A stretch of DNA of 36,207 nucleotides from Chloroflexota bacterium (GCA_026709625.1 JAPOSR010000068.1:1-36207); one strand, 5' to 3'; positions 8,206 to 16,341 are shown, numbered from the stretch's first letter. The notes: generated from the letters alone by a model not told the origin. Made by a program: numbers and translations.

Positions 8206-10412
8206 CAGCTGCCGCGCACCATTTCAATGCGAATATCGGCAAATGGCTGGTCGGGTTCATATAAAAACTCATCTGCGGCATGCGGGATATAGCCATCGGC
8301 TTCGATGACGACGCTGTAGAAGGTATCAAAAGCCAGCGGACGCGCGAACTGGAATCGACCTCTGCGGTCGGTGGTCGCCAGCGCCACAATCTGGTCTTCG
8401 CGCCATACAAATTCGCTGGCGGCATAGTCTTCGCTGATGAGCACAATCGTGACGCCGGAGATGCCACGCTCGGTGGCGGCGTCGATCACCGTGCCCGAAA
8501 GCACCGTGCCCGCGAAGTCGGCAAAGCGGTCCAACGGCAGCTGCCCGATGCCGACAGTTGTCTCGGCTTCTGCCAGCTTCAAGTTGTTGATCAATAGTTG
8601 GATCGTGTACTTGCCATCGGGTGGATCTGCCAGCGAAACAGCGAAGCCAGCCCCTGTCTCGCTGGTCTGCCAGGGACTGGATACCTGAAAAAATGCCTGG
8701 TCGTCCACCAGCCAGCGCACTGTCCAGGGCGTGCCACTGGCGATTCGCCGCCAGTCGAACAAGGCATACAGCGATGGCGCGCCGCCGGCTGCCAATGTCT
8801 GTCGAGTCGCCAGCCGGTCGCCAGCAGCCGCAAAGCGCAGGTTTGAAAAAATCAGCGGCAGCGGTCCGCCCGAAGCGCCCGCCACAATAAAGTCAGATGT
8901 CGCCGAAAGCGCGCCTTCGATATAGAGCTCGAGCCGGTATTGACCGGGCAGCAAGCCGCCTTGGGGCGCGACGCTGATGGATTTCGAGCCAAAGTCGTCA
9001 TCGCTCCAGGCTTCGGTGGTGCGAGCGACCTCTGCGCCCTCATAATACCAAATCGCCGACCAGGGAGCGCCCGCGCGCAGATTGGCATACAAAAAGCGCG
9101 CTGATGCGATCGAGCCGATGGGCACGATTGATCCATTGCCCACCAGCCGGTTATCTCGATCCAATGTGCCGAAGACGATGTTGCTGAAGCGAGCCCGCGT
9201 TTCAGGAGCGCCGCCAATCACGATCTGCTGGCTGGCAACGCTGGCGCCATCGACCAGCAATGTGAATTCATACGCGCCATTCGCCCAAGCCTGCTCGCGC
9301 GCGCCGATGTGCCACAACCCGCGTTCGCCGCCACTCCAGCGCAAAGGCGGCAGGCTGAAAATCCTGTCTGGGACTCCATCGCGCACAACCCGCAATTCAT
9401 AGATCGTCTCGGGCGTCATATTGGCGTAATCAAAAAACAGATATAGAGAGCGCGTGTTCGTGGGCAGCGAGCCGACCACGCTGGCGGGCAGGCCATCGAC
9501 GATCGAAGGGGCAAAGAACAGCCGCGAAATGGCGGGCGCTCGCTGTGCAGAAGGCGGGGCGGCAGGCGCGGACTCGACGCGGACATCCAGCCCCAGCCGC
9601 GCGCCGCGAATCGCGCTCTGCGCAAGATGAACAGGGCGGATCGCGCTGATGAAATCGCCAATTGGCACACAGTGATCGTTGCTGTTGACCAAATTGTCGC
9701 CATTGCTGTCGCTGAGGTAGCGACAACTGCCAGCTCGGCCAGCCGAAAGCGCGTTGGTGGGGATGCCGATGAGCCGCCCGGCTGTGTCGTATGCGCCGCC
9801 GCCGCTCATCGTTCCCGGCAGCTCGGCGCGCGTCTTGAACCACGAGCGCCCGCCTGCCGATGGCTCGGCGATTAGCGCTGTGACGGTGCCGCGCGCCACG
9901 CTGACGGCTTGGTCGCCCAGCTCGGGATAACCCAGGACCAGCAAGTTGTCGTCTATGGCGGTGGTTGTGGAATCGCCGATTTCCACAAATGGCAGCACGG
10001 GCAGCGATTCGCTGGCGATGGGGCGATTGTCCAGTTGCCGGGTGATGCGCAAAAGCGCGATATCCAAGCCAGCTTCTGCCCTGGCGATATCGGCGCGATA
10101 TTTGGGAATAGGCGGTTCGTCCAGGACGACATTCAGCGCGACGATAATCGTATCGCCATCGCATTGGCGGCTGGGCAGCAGGCTGTGCGCATTGGTGATG
10201 ATGAGTCCGTCGGCGCTGATCAACGTGCCGCTGCTGATGCACCTCACCAGCAGATTATTGTCAACAGCGCGCGCCTGATACAAAAAGACAGTCGCCTGCT
10301 TGAGCCGGTCGAGGTCGGCAGTGCGAGCCGCTTGCCCTCGCGCGGTCATGGCCGCCAGCATACAAAAAATCATGGCGCAGAATACACGTTTTGGCATCGT
10401 CATAGCCGCCAA
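8205..10412 (-). CDS. Secreted modular trypsin-like serine protease with beta-sandwich repeats and a carboxypeptidase-regulatory-like C-terminus
   Basis: 735 residues, or about 6 fewer if an internal ATG is used. A signal peptide (about residues 6-28) precedes an S1-type protease domain with catalytic H76 (TNAHS), D117 (GLDIALL) and S203 (MSGGG). The Ser region is atypical: G-T-M-S-G-G-G instead of G-(D/N)-S-G-G-P. A dockerin/EF-hand-like loop with D235, N237, D239, N243 and D246 is inserted after it, and C230 and C248 flank the loop. Three related beta-rich repeats of about 105 residues follow (about 295-400, 408-512, 521-623), then a CnaB/carboxypeptidase-regulatory-like domain (about 634-733). 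It probably acts outside the membrane; its target is unknown. It is the last gene of a three-gene envelope set. Confidence 0.82.
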   Translation of the reverse strand: MAAMTMPKRVFCAMIFCMLAAMTARGQAARTADLDRLKQATVFLYQARAVDNNLLVRCISSGTLISADGLIITNAHSLLPSRQCDGDTIIVALNVVLDEPPIPKYRADIARAEAGLDIALLRITRQLDNRPIASESLPVLPFVEIGDSTTTAIDDNLLVLGYPELGDQAVSVARGTVTALIAEPSAGGRSWFKTRAELPGTMSGGGAYDTAGRLIGIPTNALSAGRAGSCRYLSDSNGDNLVNSNDHCVPIGDFISAIRPVHLAQSAIRGARLGLDVRVESAPAAPPSAQRAPAISRLFFAPSIVDGLPASVVGSLPTNTRSLYLFFDYANMTPETIYELRVVRDGVPDRIFSLPPLRWSGGERGLWHIGAREQAWANGAYEFTLLVDGASVASQQIVIGGAPETRARFSNIVFGTLDRDNRLVGNGSIVPIGSIASARFLYANLRAGAPWSAIWYYEGAEVARTTEAWSDDDFGSKSISVAPQGGLLPGQYRLELYIEGALSATSDFIVAGASGGPLPLIFSNLRFAAAGDRLATRQTLAAGGAPSLYALFDWRRIASGTPWTVRWLVDDQAFFQVSSPWQTSETGAGFAVSLADPPDGKYTIQLLINNLKLAEAETTVGIGQLPLDRFADFAGTVLSGTVIDAATERGISGVTIVLISEDYAASEFVWREDQIVALATTDRRGRFQFARPLAFDTFYSVVIEADGYIPHAADEFLYEPDQPFADIRIEMVRGS

Positions 10413-11060
10413 TCAAAACTCCAGATTCTCGATGAACCAGCGCAGAGTCGCCACTTCTTGTTCATAAATGCGGCTGTCGGCGCGGAAAGAGACGATGACC
10501 GCCTGCCCGCGCCGCGCAATCAGGATATCCAAGCCAGTGACGACGGACGAAATCCCTTGCAGGAAAGGGCTGGCATCGCGCGCTACAAAGGAGTAGGCCA
10601 TAGCGGAAGCGCTGGATTCGTCTGACAAGACATACTCGTCATAGCCGAGCACAGTATAGTCCACAAGGGACTGGGCGCGGGCCAAGCTGAGTTGGTCGAA
10701 GACGCTGCGCGCGCTGTTGTTCGCGCCGATGCCGGCCACGTTCACTTCGATCTGGGTGTTGAAGCCGCGATACGACATATCGCGCACGCGAAAGACGAAA
10801 TCGCCCGTTTCTTCCAAGAGCCAGCGCGCCGGATAAACTGCCGTGATGCCCGCTTCGCGATTTGCATAGGCGCTCGACTGGTTCAGCGCGCTGTCACGCT
10901 GGTTTATGCCCGCCAGCAGGCCGACAGCAATCACCAGATAGCTCAGGTAGAGAGACAGGCGCTGCCGCTGCGTCAGCTGCGCACTGGGCGAAAGCGATTC
11001 ATCAAGCGCCACGGCCAGCGCCTCGTCCAGGCGTCGTTTCGCGCTGGCGTCTTTCCGCAT
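10413..11060 (-). CDS. Single-pass membrane protein of unknown function
   Basis: 215 residues; I do not recognise the family. About 33 charged residues are followed by one hydrophobic helix (about 34-54). The rest is a soluble domain, probably extracytoplasmic, with alternating beta and helical segments and no cysteine or clear catalytic motif. A short conserved-looking core (residues ~75-110) contains YPARWLLEE and FRVRD. This architecture, PsbP/PspC-like or lipoprotein-like in outline only, fits an envelope stress or adaptor protein. The ATG at 11060 overlaps the end of the upstream gene by 59 bases; a later start is possible but no better candidate is seen. It abuts the protease gene directly (stop at 10413, next start at 10412), so translation is probably coupled. 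Confidence 0.65.
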   Translation of the reverse strand: MRKDASAKRRLDEALAVALDESLSPSAQLTQRQRLSLYLSYLVIAVGLLAGINQRDSALNQSSAYANREAGITAVYPARWLLEETGDFVFRVRDMSYRGFNTQIEVNVAGIGANNSARSVFDQLSLARAQSLVDYTVLGYDEYVLSDESSASAMAYSFVARDASPFLQGISSVVTGLDILIARRGQAVIVSFRADSRIYEQEVATLRWFIENLEF

Positions 11061-11910
11061 TGCGATACAAGAAATATGCGACAGCCAAGCTTAGCAGCAG
11101 CGCAGCCAGCAGAAAGGCGATGCCAAACAAGGGGCGTGTCGCATTGCCCGCCGTGCCGAGCGGCCCGCTGGTTAGCCCTGGCGCTTGTGGAGCGATGAGG
11201 CCCGTAGACAGCGCCGCAACCACGAGGCTGAGCGGCAACACGCTAGGGAAGGCGTTGTCAAAGTAACTGGCGATAATGCCCAAAGCCATCGCCATGCTGG
11301 ACGCAAATTGAATGGCCACATTGGAAAGCGCCACGATTGCCGCCAGCTCCCAGACCGGGTCGAGCCGCCAGATGCTGAAGAGATTGATAGTAAAGCTATA
11401 GCCCACAGCCGCCGCCATGGCATAAGCGACCGCATCGCTGCGCGCGCGCAGGCTTTGTGGCAGCGCCAGGAATCGCAGGATCATAAACTTGATGCCAACA
11501 TCGACAATGCCGACCGTGACGGTGTAGCCAATAATGCGCTGAATCACGGATCCCAGCGGCAGCCATTGTCCAATCTGGTAAAAGTCCTCAATCAGGGGCA
11601 ATCCCACTGCCGATGCGCACAATCCACTTAGCGCCGCTATGCCGAGCAGCCTGTCGCGCGGACGAGCAAAGCGACTCTCGGGCAGCGCCGAAAGCAGCAG
11701 CCACAGCAGCAGCGGCAAAAGCGCCAGCGCCAATGAAAGCGCGCGCCGAACCACGCCCTCGAATCGCAGCCCCAGCAGTTCGGTTGCCAGCACAATAGCC
11801 AGCGCAGCCACCGCCATGATCCCGATCTGCGCGGCGATGGGCTGCCAGACCGGCAGAACAGCGAATTCGTCGGGCTCCGGCGAGATTGTGACCGCTCGAG
11901 TTGCCCGCAA
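11002..11910 (-). CDS. Polytopic membrane protein resembling a degenerate PrsW-type intramembrane protease
   Basis: 302 residues with about eight hydrophobic helices. The middle region resembles the PrsW/CAAX-like fold. G134-I-V-D137-V138-x2-K141 lies where PrsW has GxxEExxK. D159-x3-Y163 ... G170-Y-S-F-T-I175-N176 lies where PrsW has DGxxYG...GFxxxEN. The catalytic glutamates are therefore replaced and no clear third-motif His is visible, so it is probably not an active protease. The TTG start at 11910 is supported by AAGGA about 6 bases upstream. It is the first gene of the set with the single-pass protein and the secreted protease. The PrsW relationship is an inference from pattern only. 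Confidence 0.6.
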   Translation of the reverse strand: MRATRAVTISPEPDEFAVLPVWQPIAAQIGIMAVAALAIVLATELLGLRFEGVVRRALSLALALLPLLLWLLLSALPESRFARPRDRLLGIAALSGLCASAVGLPLIEDFYQIGQWLPLGSVIQRIIGYTVTVGIVDVGIKFMILRFLALPQSLRARSDAVAYAMAAAVGYSFTINLFSIWRLDPVWELAAIVALSNVAIQFASSMAMALGIIASYFDNAFPSVLPLSLVVAALSTGLIAPQAPGLTSGPLGTAGNATRPLFGIAFLLAALLLSLAVAYFLYRNAERRQRETTPGRGAGRGA

Positions 11911-11948
11911 AAGCCTTCCTTATCAGCAAATCATCACCAGCGACCTAC

Positions 11949-11956
11949 ATTATAAT
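11949..11956. promoter_or_regulatory. Overlapping divergent -10 elements between the PrsW-like and solute-binding genes
   Basis: ATTATAAT reads as a perfect TATAAT on the plus strand (11951-11956) and on the minus strand (11949-11954). It lies about 65 bases before the plus-strand TTG start and about 40 bases before the minus-strand TTG start. Neither direction has a good -35 hexamer at the usual spacing. Such an arrangement would make the two transcripts compete for one site. Confidence 0.45.
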
Positions 11957-12010
11957 AGATGCTGTGACGATCCTGGAACATAGCTTGGCTGACGGGACGG
12001 CAAAGTCGAT

Positions 12011-12017
12011 AAGGAGG
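12011..12017 (+). promoter_or_regulatory. Strong Shine-Dalgarno deciding a TTG start
   Basis: AAGGAGG lies just before in-frame TTG codons at 12021 and 12027. If translated it would be tandem AGG arginine codons, which stand out against neighbouring genes that use mostly CGC/CGA, so it is better read as a ribosome binding site than as coding sequence. Confidence 0.7.
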
Positions 12018-12020
12018 ATC

Positions 12021-13619
12021 TTGCGCTTGCTTCAACTATTCATGTGGCTGCTGCTATTCCTTGGCATCGTCGGCTGCGCGGCGAGGGCAGAGCTGGCCTG
12101 CGAAGACGATTCAGGCTGCCTGCGCTATGGGGTGTCCGCCGATTTTTCTATGCTGGATCCGCACATGGCCGACCTGCCCGAAGCCGCGATGATTTTCCAG
12201 CAGATTTATGACACGCTGGTTTATCGAGACAGCGCGAGTCATGAATTTTTGCCGGGCTTGGCGAGCAGTTGGGATATTTCGAGTGATGGCTTGGTCTATA
12301 CCTTTTTCCTGCGGGACGATGTTTTTTTTCATGATGGCGCGCCGTTCAACGCGGCGGCAGTGGCGAGAAATATCGAGCGAATCTTTGATCCTGAACAGCT
12401 GCCGTCTCGCGCCAGAGATTTGTTGGGTCCCCTGAGTCAATACGAAATTGTCGCTGACGATACGTTGCGCTTGCATCTTGCCATTGCCTATCCGGCTTTG
12501 CTGGATGGGCTGGCGCAACCTTGGCTGGGCATCGCCAGTCCACGCGCCTTGGATGAATATGGCCGGCTGCGCTATCAATTTCATCAGGCGGGCACGGGTC
12601 CATTCTTGCTGGAAAGCTATACGCCGGGCGAATCGGTGTCTCTGCGGCGCTTTGCGGGCTATCGCGTCAACCCGGCTGTGTATGCGCTGCTGGGCGGAGC
12701 CGAGATCCAGCGAGTGGAATTCGCGCTTGGCGACCGGCAGCCGGGCGGTGCGCTGGCGCAGCTGGCCGATTCGCTTGATGTCGTTGATGATATTTCGCCA
12801 GCCACTGCCCAGAACATCGCTGGCAACAGCCGCGTGCAGGTCTTGCCGGCGCAGATACCGGCTTTGGCATCCGCGCTGCTCGTCAATACAGCCCGCCCGC
12901 CTCTGGATGACATGACTCTGCGGCGCGCTTTGCTGTTGGCGACCGACCGATCGGCTATCAGCGAACAGGTCGCCTTTAATTTTTCTCGCATTGCCTGGGC
13001 GCCGCTCAGCGCGAGCACCCGTTATTCGCACACGGGCTATACGGGCAGCTTTGCTTACGATCTTGCCGCCGCAAACGAGCGGATAGCTGCCGCTGGCTTC
13101 GCCGACAGCGATGGCGATGGCTTTGTCGAGCGCGATGGCAGCCCGCTGCTGCTGCGAATGGTCGTGCCGCCCGGCGGTCAACTGCCACAGATCGCAGAAT
13201 CGCTGCGCAGAATGTGGCGCTTGGCTGGGATTGACCTGCGTCTGGAGCCGGTGCCCGGCAAAACCCGATTGACCGAGCTGGCCTTGTCTGGCGAATACGA
13301 CCTGCTGCCGGTCGATGCGGCTGGCATTGATCCGGTGATTCTGGGACAGGTCTTCGCGGGCGACGCGCCCTATGCCGCCTCGCGCGCGCCGCACCCCCGC
13401 CTCAGCCAGCTGCTCGCGGAAGCGGAGCGAGAAGCCGAACCACAACTGCGCCGCGAAAGATATTACGAATTGCAGGCGCTGCTGATGAACGAAACATTAA
13501 TCCTGCCGCTGCTCGAGCCATTGCACCTAACAGCCGCGCGCGCCACCGTGCAGAATTTGCGCTTCGATGCCTATGGATTGCATCCTTTGCTGCACAATGT
13601 TTCGCTGCGACAGAATTGA
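12021..13619 (+). CDS. ABC transporter solute-binding lipoprotein (family 5, peptide/nickel type)
   Basis: 532 residues from the TTG at 12021; a TTG at 12027 has better spacing from the AAGGAGG but loses the only basic residue of the signal peptide. A short signal sequence ends in a lipobox I-V-G-C19, so the mature protein should be a membrane-anchored lipoprotein. The body is a typical SBP_bac_5 domain: a PHMADLPEA-type start, then LPGLASSWDISSDGL, FFLRDDVFFHDG and FNAAAVARNIERI, then the two-lobed core to near the C-terminus. It would bind a peptide or similar ligand, but no permease or ATPase gene is in the window, so it is an orphan here. It ends one base before the convergent isopentenyl phosphate kinase stop. 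Confidence 0.88.
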   Translation: MRLLQLFMWLLLFLGIVGCAARAELACEDDSGCLRYGVSADFSMLDPHMADLPEAAMIFQQIYDTLVYRDSASHEFLPGLASSWDISSDGLVYTFFLRDDVFFHDGAPFNAAAVARNIERIFDPEQLPSRARDLLGPLSQYEIVADDTLRLHLAIAYPALLDGLAQPWLGIASPRALDEYGRLRYQFHQAGTGPFLLESYTPGESVSLRRFAGYRVNPAVYALLGGAEIQRVEFALGDRQPGGALAQLADSLDVVDDISPATAQNIAGNSRVQVLPAQIPALASALLVNTARPPLDDMTLRRALLLATDRSAISEQVAFNFSRIAWAPLSASTRYSHTGYTGSFAYDLAAANERIAAAGFADSDGDGFVERDGSPLLLRMVVPPGGQLPQIAESLRRMWRLAGIDLRLEPVPGKTRLTELALSGEYDLLPVDAAGIDPVILGQVFAGDAPYAASRAPHPRLSQLLAEAEREAEPQLRRERYYELQALLMNETLILPLLEPLHLTAARATVQNLRFDAYGLHPLLHNVSLRQN

Positions 13620-13620
13620 G

Positions 13621-14412
13621 CTAGAAAGCGGCCGCGATGCGTGTGCCAAGCGCGCGCTGGCGCAGCAGCAAGTCGAGCAAGACGTCTGCGCGCCGGCCAT
13701 CGGCGATTGTGACAGTCAGCCCTGGCTGCCGCGCGACGAGCTCGACCATCGCCTGGACCTTGTGCAGCATGCCGCCTGTTACATCGATGCCGCTGGCGCC
13801 ACCCAGCCAAGGCTTCAGGGCGGGGAAAGTCGCTGGCGTAATGCGCGGGATGACCATGCCATCATCATCCAGCACGCCGGCTACTTCGCCCAGCAAGATT
13901 ATTTCTGACACGTCCAGCGGCTCGACCAGCGCGGCAAAGACCGCTTCGGTGGAAACTATCGCGCCGCCGACCTGGCTGTCCAAGGCGACATCGCCATGCA
14001 CCAGTGGCAGGCTGCCTTGCTGCAGCGCCGACAGCAAGGGGCGTGTTTCCAGCGAAGCAATGCGCCGATCGCGCGTCGTCAACAGCGCTGATGGCGGGAA
14101 GCGCAGGGCAGGCAATTCGGCTGCCAGCAATTCCGCCAAGATCAACCCGCTCAGTTCAGCCGCGACCGCGCCAACCCGCGCCATGCCCAGCCGCTCTTTT
14201 GCGCTGACGACTCCTTGCAAGGTCCGGTATCGGCGCGCGGCAACATGTCCAAACGAGCCGCTGCCGTGCCCCAGCACCAGGCGCCGCCCATCGGCATTCG
14301 CAAACAGGGTCGCTACCTGAGCGGCAATTTGGCGAACCATATCGCGGCGGAAGGAATTTGCGACGAGCTTGTCGGTAACCAGCGAACCGCCAAGCTTGAT
14401 CAATATGGTCAT
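13621..14412 (-). CDS. Isopentenyl phosphate kinase
   Basis: 263 residues, an amino-acid-kinase-family fold. The N-terminal K6-L-G-G-S10 with T13-D-K15 binds ATP and phosphate. G48-H-G-S-G-S-F-G-H56 contains the His that characterises isopentenyl phosphate kinases among this superfamily, near the substrate phosphate. It converts isopentenyl phosphate to isopentenyl diphosphate, the last step of the alternative (archaeal-type) mevalonate route that was also shown in the Chloroflexota member Roseiflexus castenholzii. It follows the mevalonate kinase gene by 7 bases, the UbiA-type gene being first in this operon. Related fosfomycin kinases and acetylglutamate kinases are the alternatives, but the motif and context argue against them. 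Confidence 0.9.
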   Translation of the reverse strand: MTILIKLGGSLVTDKLVANSFRRDMVRQIAAQVATLFANADGRRLVLGHGSGSFGHVAARRYRTLQGVVSAKERLGMARVGAVAAELSGLILAELLAAELPALRFPPSALLTTRDRRIASLETRPLLSALQQGSLPLVHGDVALDSQVGGAIVSTEAVFAALVEPLDVSEIILLGEVAGVLDDDGMVIPRITPATFPALKPWLGGASGIDVTGGMLHKVQAMVELVARQPGLTVTIADGRRADVLLDLLLRQRALGTRIAAAF

Positions 14413-14419
14413 CTGGGCG

Positions 14420-15355
14420 TCAGCCCCCTAGGCTCGCCGCCAGCACGCGTATCGCGCCGGCCGATTGCAGCGCTTTTTTGACGGCTGATGCGGTGGCAGG
14501 CTCGACCAGCGCAATAATATGCCCGCCACGCCCGCCACCCGACAGCTTCGCGCCCGATGCGCCGGCTTGCAGCGCCGCGCTCACCAAGGCATCCAGCAGC
14601 GGCGACGATACGCCCAATTCGCGCAAATGCTCATGATTGGCTGTCATCAACTCGCCCAATCGCCTCTCATCGCCTGATGCAAGGCGGGCTTGGGCTGCGA
14701 CAACGCCATCGGCAATTCGGTCGAACAGGCTGTTTGCGCGAGCTGGCTCTTTGCGCAGCAGCTGATGAACGGCTGCCACCGACTCGCGAGTCAAAGCGGG
14801 CACGCCGCTGTCTGCCAGCAGAAAATCCAGCCGGCGAGTTGGCTTGACGGCGCGCCTGGGCTGGCCGCGCTGGAAGCAGACTGGCTGCTCATAGACGACT
14901 GTCGCATTGTCAATGCCGCTGGGCCGGCCATGATGCAGTTTTTCTACTTCGTAGACCAGCACATTTAATGCGTCGTTCGCTAGCGTCGCGCGACACAGCG
15001 CCGCGATGCCTCGCCCCAGAGCCGCAGAGACCGCAGCGCCACTGCCCAAGCCGCTGGCGATGGGAATGGCCGAGCGGATTTTGATTTCGCCGGTCGGCGC
15101 GCAGATGCCCAGATGCGCCAATGTGAGCGCGGTCATGCGCACAAGCGGGTCGGGAGAGGCGGCTGCGTCGCTCTTCCATTGCCATGGCCGATGGCTCAAG
15201 TCAGCCGCATAGACTGTAAGCGCCTGCCTGGTCTGGCGGAAGTCGGCGACTGCGCGCAGCTGGGGCAGCGGAATGGCGAGCGCCGGCCGGCCATAGACGA
15301 CGGCATGTTCGCCAAGCAGAATGGCTTTGCCGGACGCGCTGACAGTGCCGTTCAT
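14420..15355 (-). CDS. Mevalonate kinase (GHMP family)
   Basis: 311 residues. The N-terminal GKAILLGEHAVVYG (residues 9-22, with K10, E16 and H17) is the mevalonate kinase signature. The GHMP ATP loop is P98-I-A-S-G-L-G-S-G (98-106). The catalytic Asp lies in HGRPSGIDN (D149), and motif 3 is KLSGGGRGG near residue 265. It phosphorylates (R)-mevalonate to 5-phosphomevalonate in the cytoplasm. It lies 6 bases after the UbiA-type gene and 7 bases before isopentenyl phosphate kinase, so the three are very probably one transcription unit. Length is normal for bacterial and archaeal mevalonate kinases. Confidence 0.93.
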   Translation of the reverse strand: MNGTVSASGKAILLGEHAVVYGRPALAIPLPQLRAVADFRQTRQALTVYAADLSHRPWQWKSDAAASPDPLVRMTALTLAHLGICAPTGEIKIRSAIPIASGLGSGAAVSAALGRGIAALCRATLANDALNVLVYEVEKLHHGRPSGIDNATVVYEQPVCFQRGQPRRAVKPTRRLDFLLADSGVPALTRESVAAVHQLLRKEPARANSLFDRIADGVVAAQARLASGDERRLGELMTANHEHLRELGVSSPLLDALVSAALQAGASGAKLSGGGRGGHIIALVEPATASAVKKALQSAGAIRVLAASLGG

Positions 15356-15361
15356 GACGCC

Positions 15362-16303
15362 TCACAGCATATAAATGATGACAAAGTAGGCCAGCGCCGC
15401 GGCAAAAATCGTCGCTTGCAGCGGACGGTCGGTGAGCAGGACTTCGTCCGGCGCGCTGCCTTCGTCCCGCACATAGATCAGATACAGATAACGGAACAAG
15501 CCATAGATGACGATTGGCACAGTCAACAGCCCCAGATTTTCGCCATAGCGCACCATCGTCCGCGCTTCGACAGTATAGAGGATATAGGTAATCATTGCTG
15601 AGGCGGTCACAATGCGCAGCATCTCATCCAGCAGCGCCAGGTTGTAGTGGGCAAAAACCGGGCGAGTCGCCGCGGCTTTGTCGCCGAGCGCGGAGTATTC
15701 TTGCCGCCGTTTGCCGATGACCAAAAAAAGCGCTAGCAAACCAGCCGATGTATACAGCCAGGGCGAAAGCCGCACATCGATGACCACGCCGCCCGCCAGC
15801 ACGCGCAGAACAAAGCCCGCCGCCACGACCAGAATATCCAGCAGCACAATGTGTTTGAGTCGGAAAGAATAGGCGACTTGCAGCACAAAATAGGCAAGCA
15901 GAACCCAAAACAACTCTTGGTCCACAGCATTCGCCAGCGCCAGGGCCAGGGCGGGCAAAATCGCGGCTGCTATCCGGGCGGCTGGCACAGAAACCAGGCC
16001 GGCCGCCAAAGGGCGCGATTTTTTTTGAGGATGCGCGCGATCGGCTGTTAGGTCTGCCAGGTCATTAATGATGTATATGCTGCCCGAAATCAGAATCAGC
16101 AAGCAACCGCACAGCGCGACGCGCGTCAGCGCATCGAGATCAAACAGCAGCGAATCAAAGACCAGCGGCGGGAAGACGAAGAGGATGTTCTTCGTCCATT
16201 GGCGTGGGCGCATGGTTTGCAGCAGGCCGATCAGCATGGGCAGAGCCAATCTTGCTTTCTCTACGCTGGACAAAGAGCGCAGCCGCGCGATAAAGTTGGG
16301 CAC
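15362..16303 (-). CDS. UbiA-superfamily prenyltransferase, decaprenyl-phosphate phosphoribosyltransferase-like
   Basis: 313 residues with about eight membrane helices. The first aspartate motif is N80-D-L-A-D84-L-T-A-D88-R-A-H-P followed by KKSRPLAAG, and the N-terminal MRPRQWTKN matches the subgroup that moves phosphoribose onto a polyprenyl phosphate (mycobacterial Rv3806c-like) rather than quinone-type UbiA. The product would be a polyprenyl-phosphoryl pentose for cell-surface glycans. It heads the operon with mevalonate kinase and isopentenyl phosphate kinase, so precursor supply and use are encoded together. The start at 16303 leaves only 38 bases to the divergent decarboxylase gene; the in-frame ATG at 16237 would give a more usual N-terminus and more promoter space. 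Confidence 0.85.
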   Translation of the reverse strand: MPNFIARLRSLSSVEKARLALPMLIGLLQTMRPRQWTKNILFVFPPLVFDSLLFDLDALTRVALCGCLLILISGSIYIINDLADLTADRAHPQKKSRPLAAGLVSVPAARIAAAILPALALALANAVDQELFWVLLAYFVLQVAYSFRLKHIVLLDILVVAAGFVLRVLAGGVVIDVRLSPWLYTSAGLLALFLVIGKRRQEYSALGDKAAATRPVFAHYNLALLDEMLRIVTASAMITYILYTVEARTMVRYGENLGLLTVPIVIYGLFRYLYLIYVRDEGSAPDEVLLTDRPLQATIFAAALAYFVIIYML

Positions 16304-16341
16304 CGGCCGCCAGCCTTGTCCAAAAACCCAAGCCAGAGTCG

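Noticed and set aside
12111..13445. 444-codon minus-strand frame opposite the binding protein gene
   Set aside because: Arg/Gln/His-rich translation; the plus strand has a complete family 5 binding protein with lipobox.
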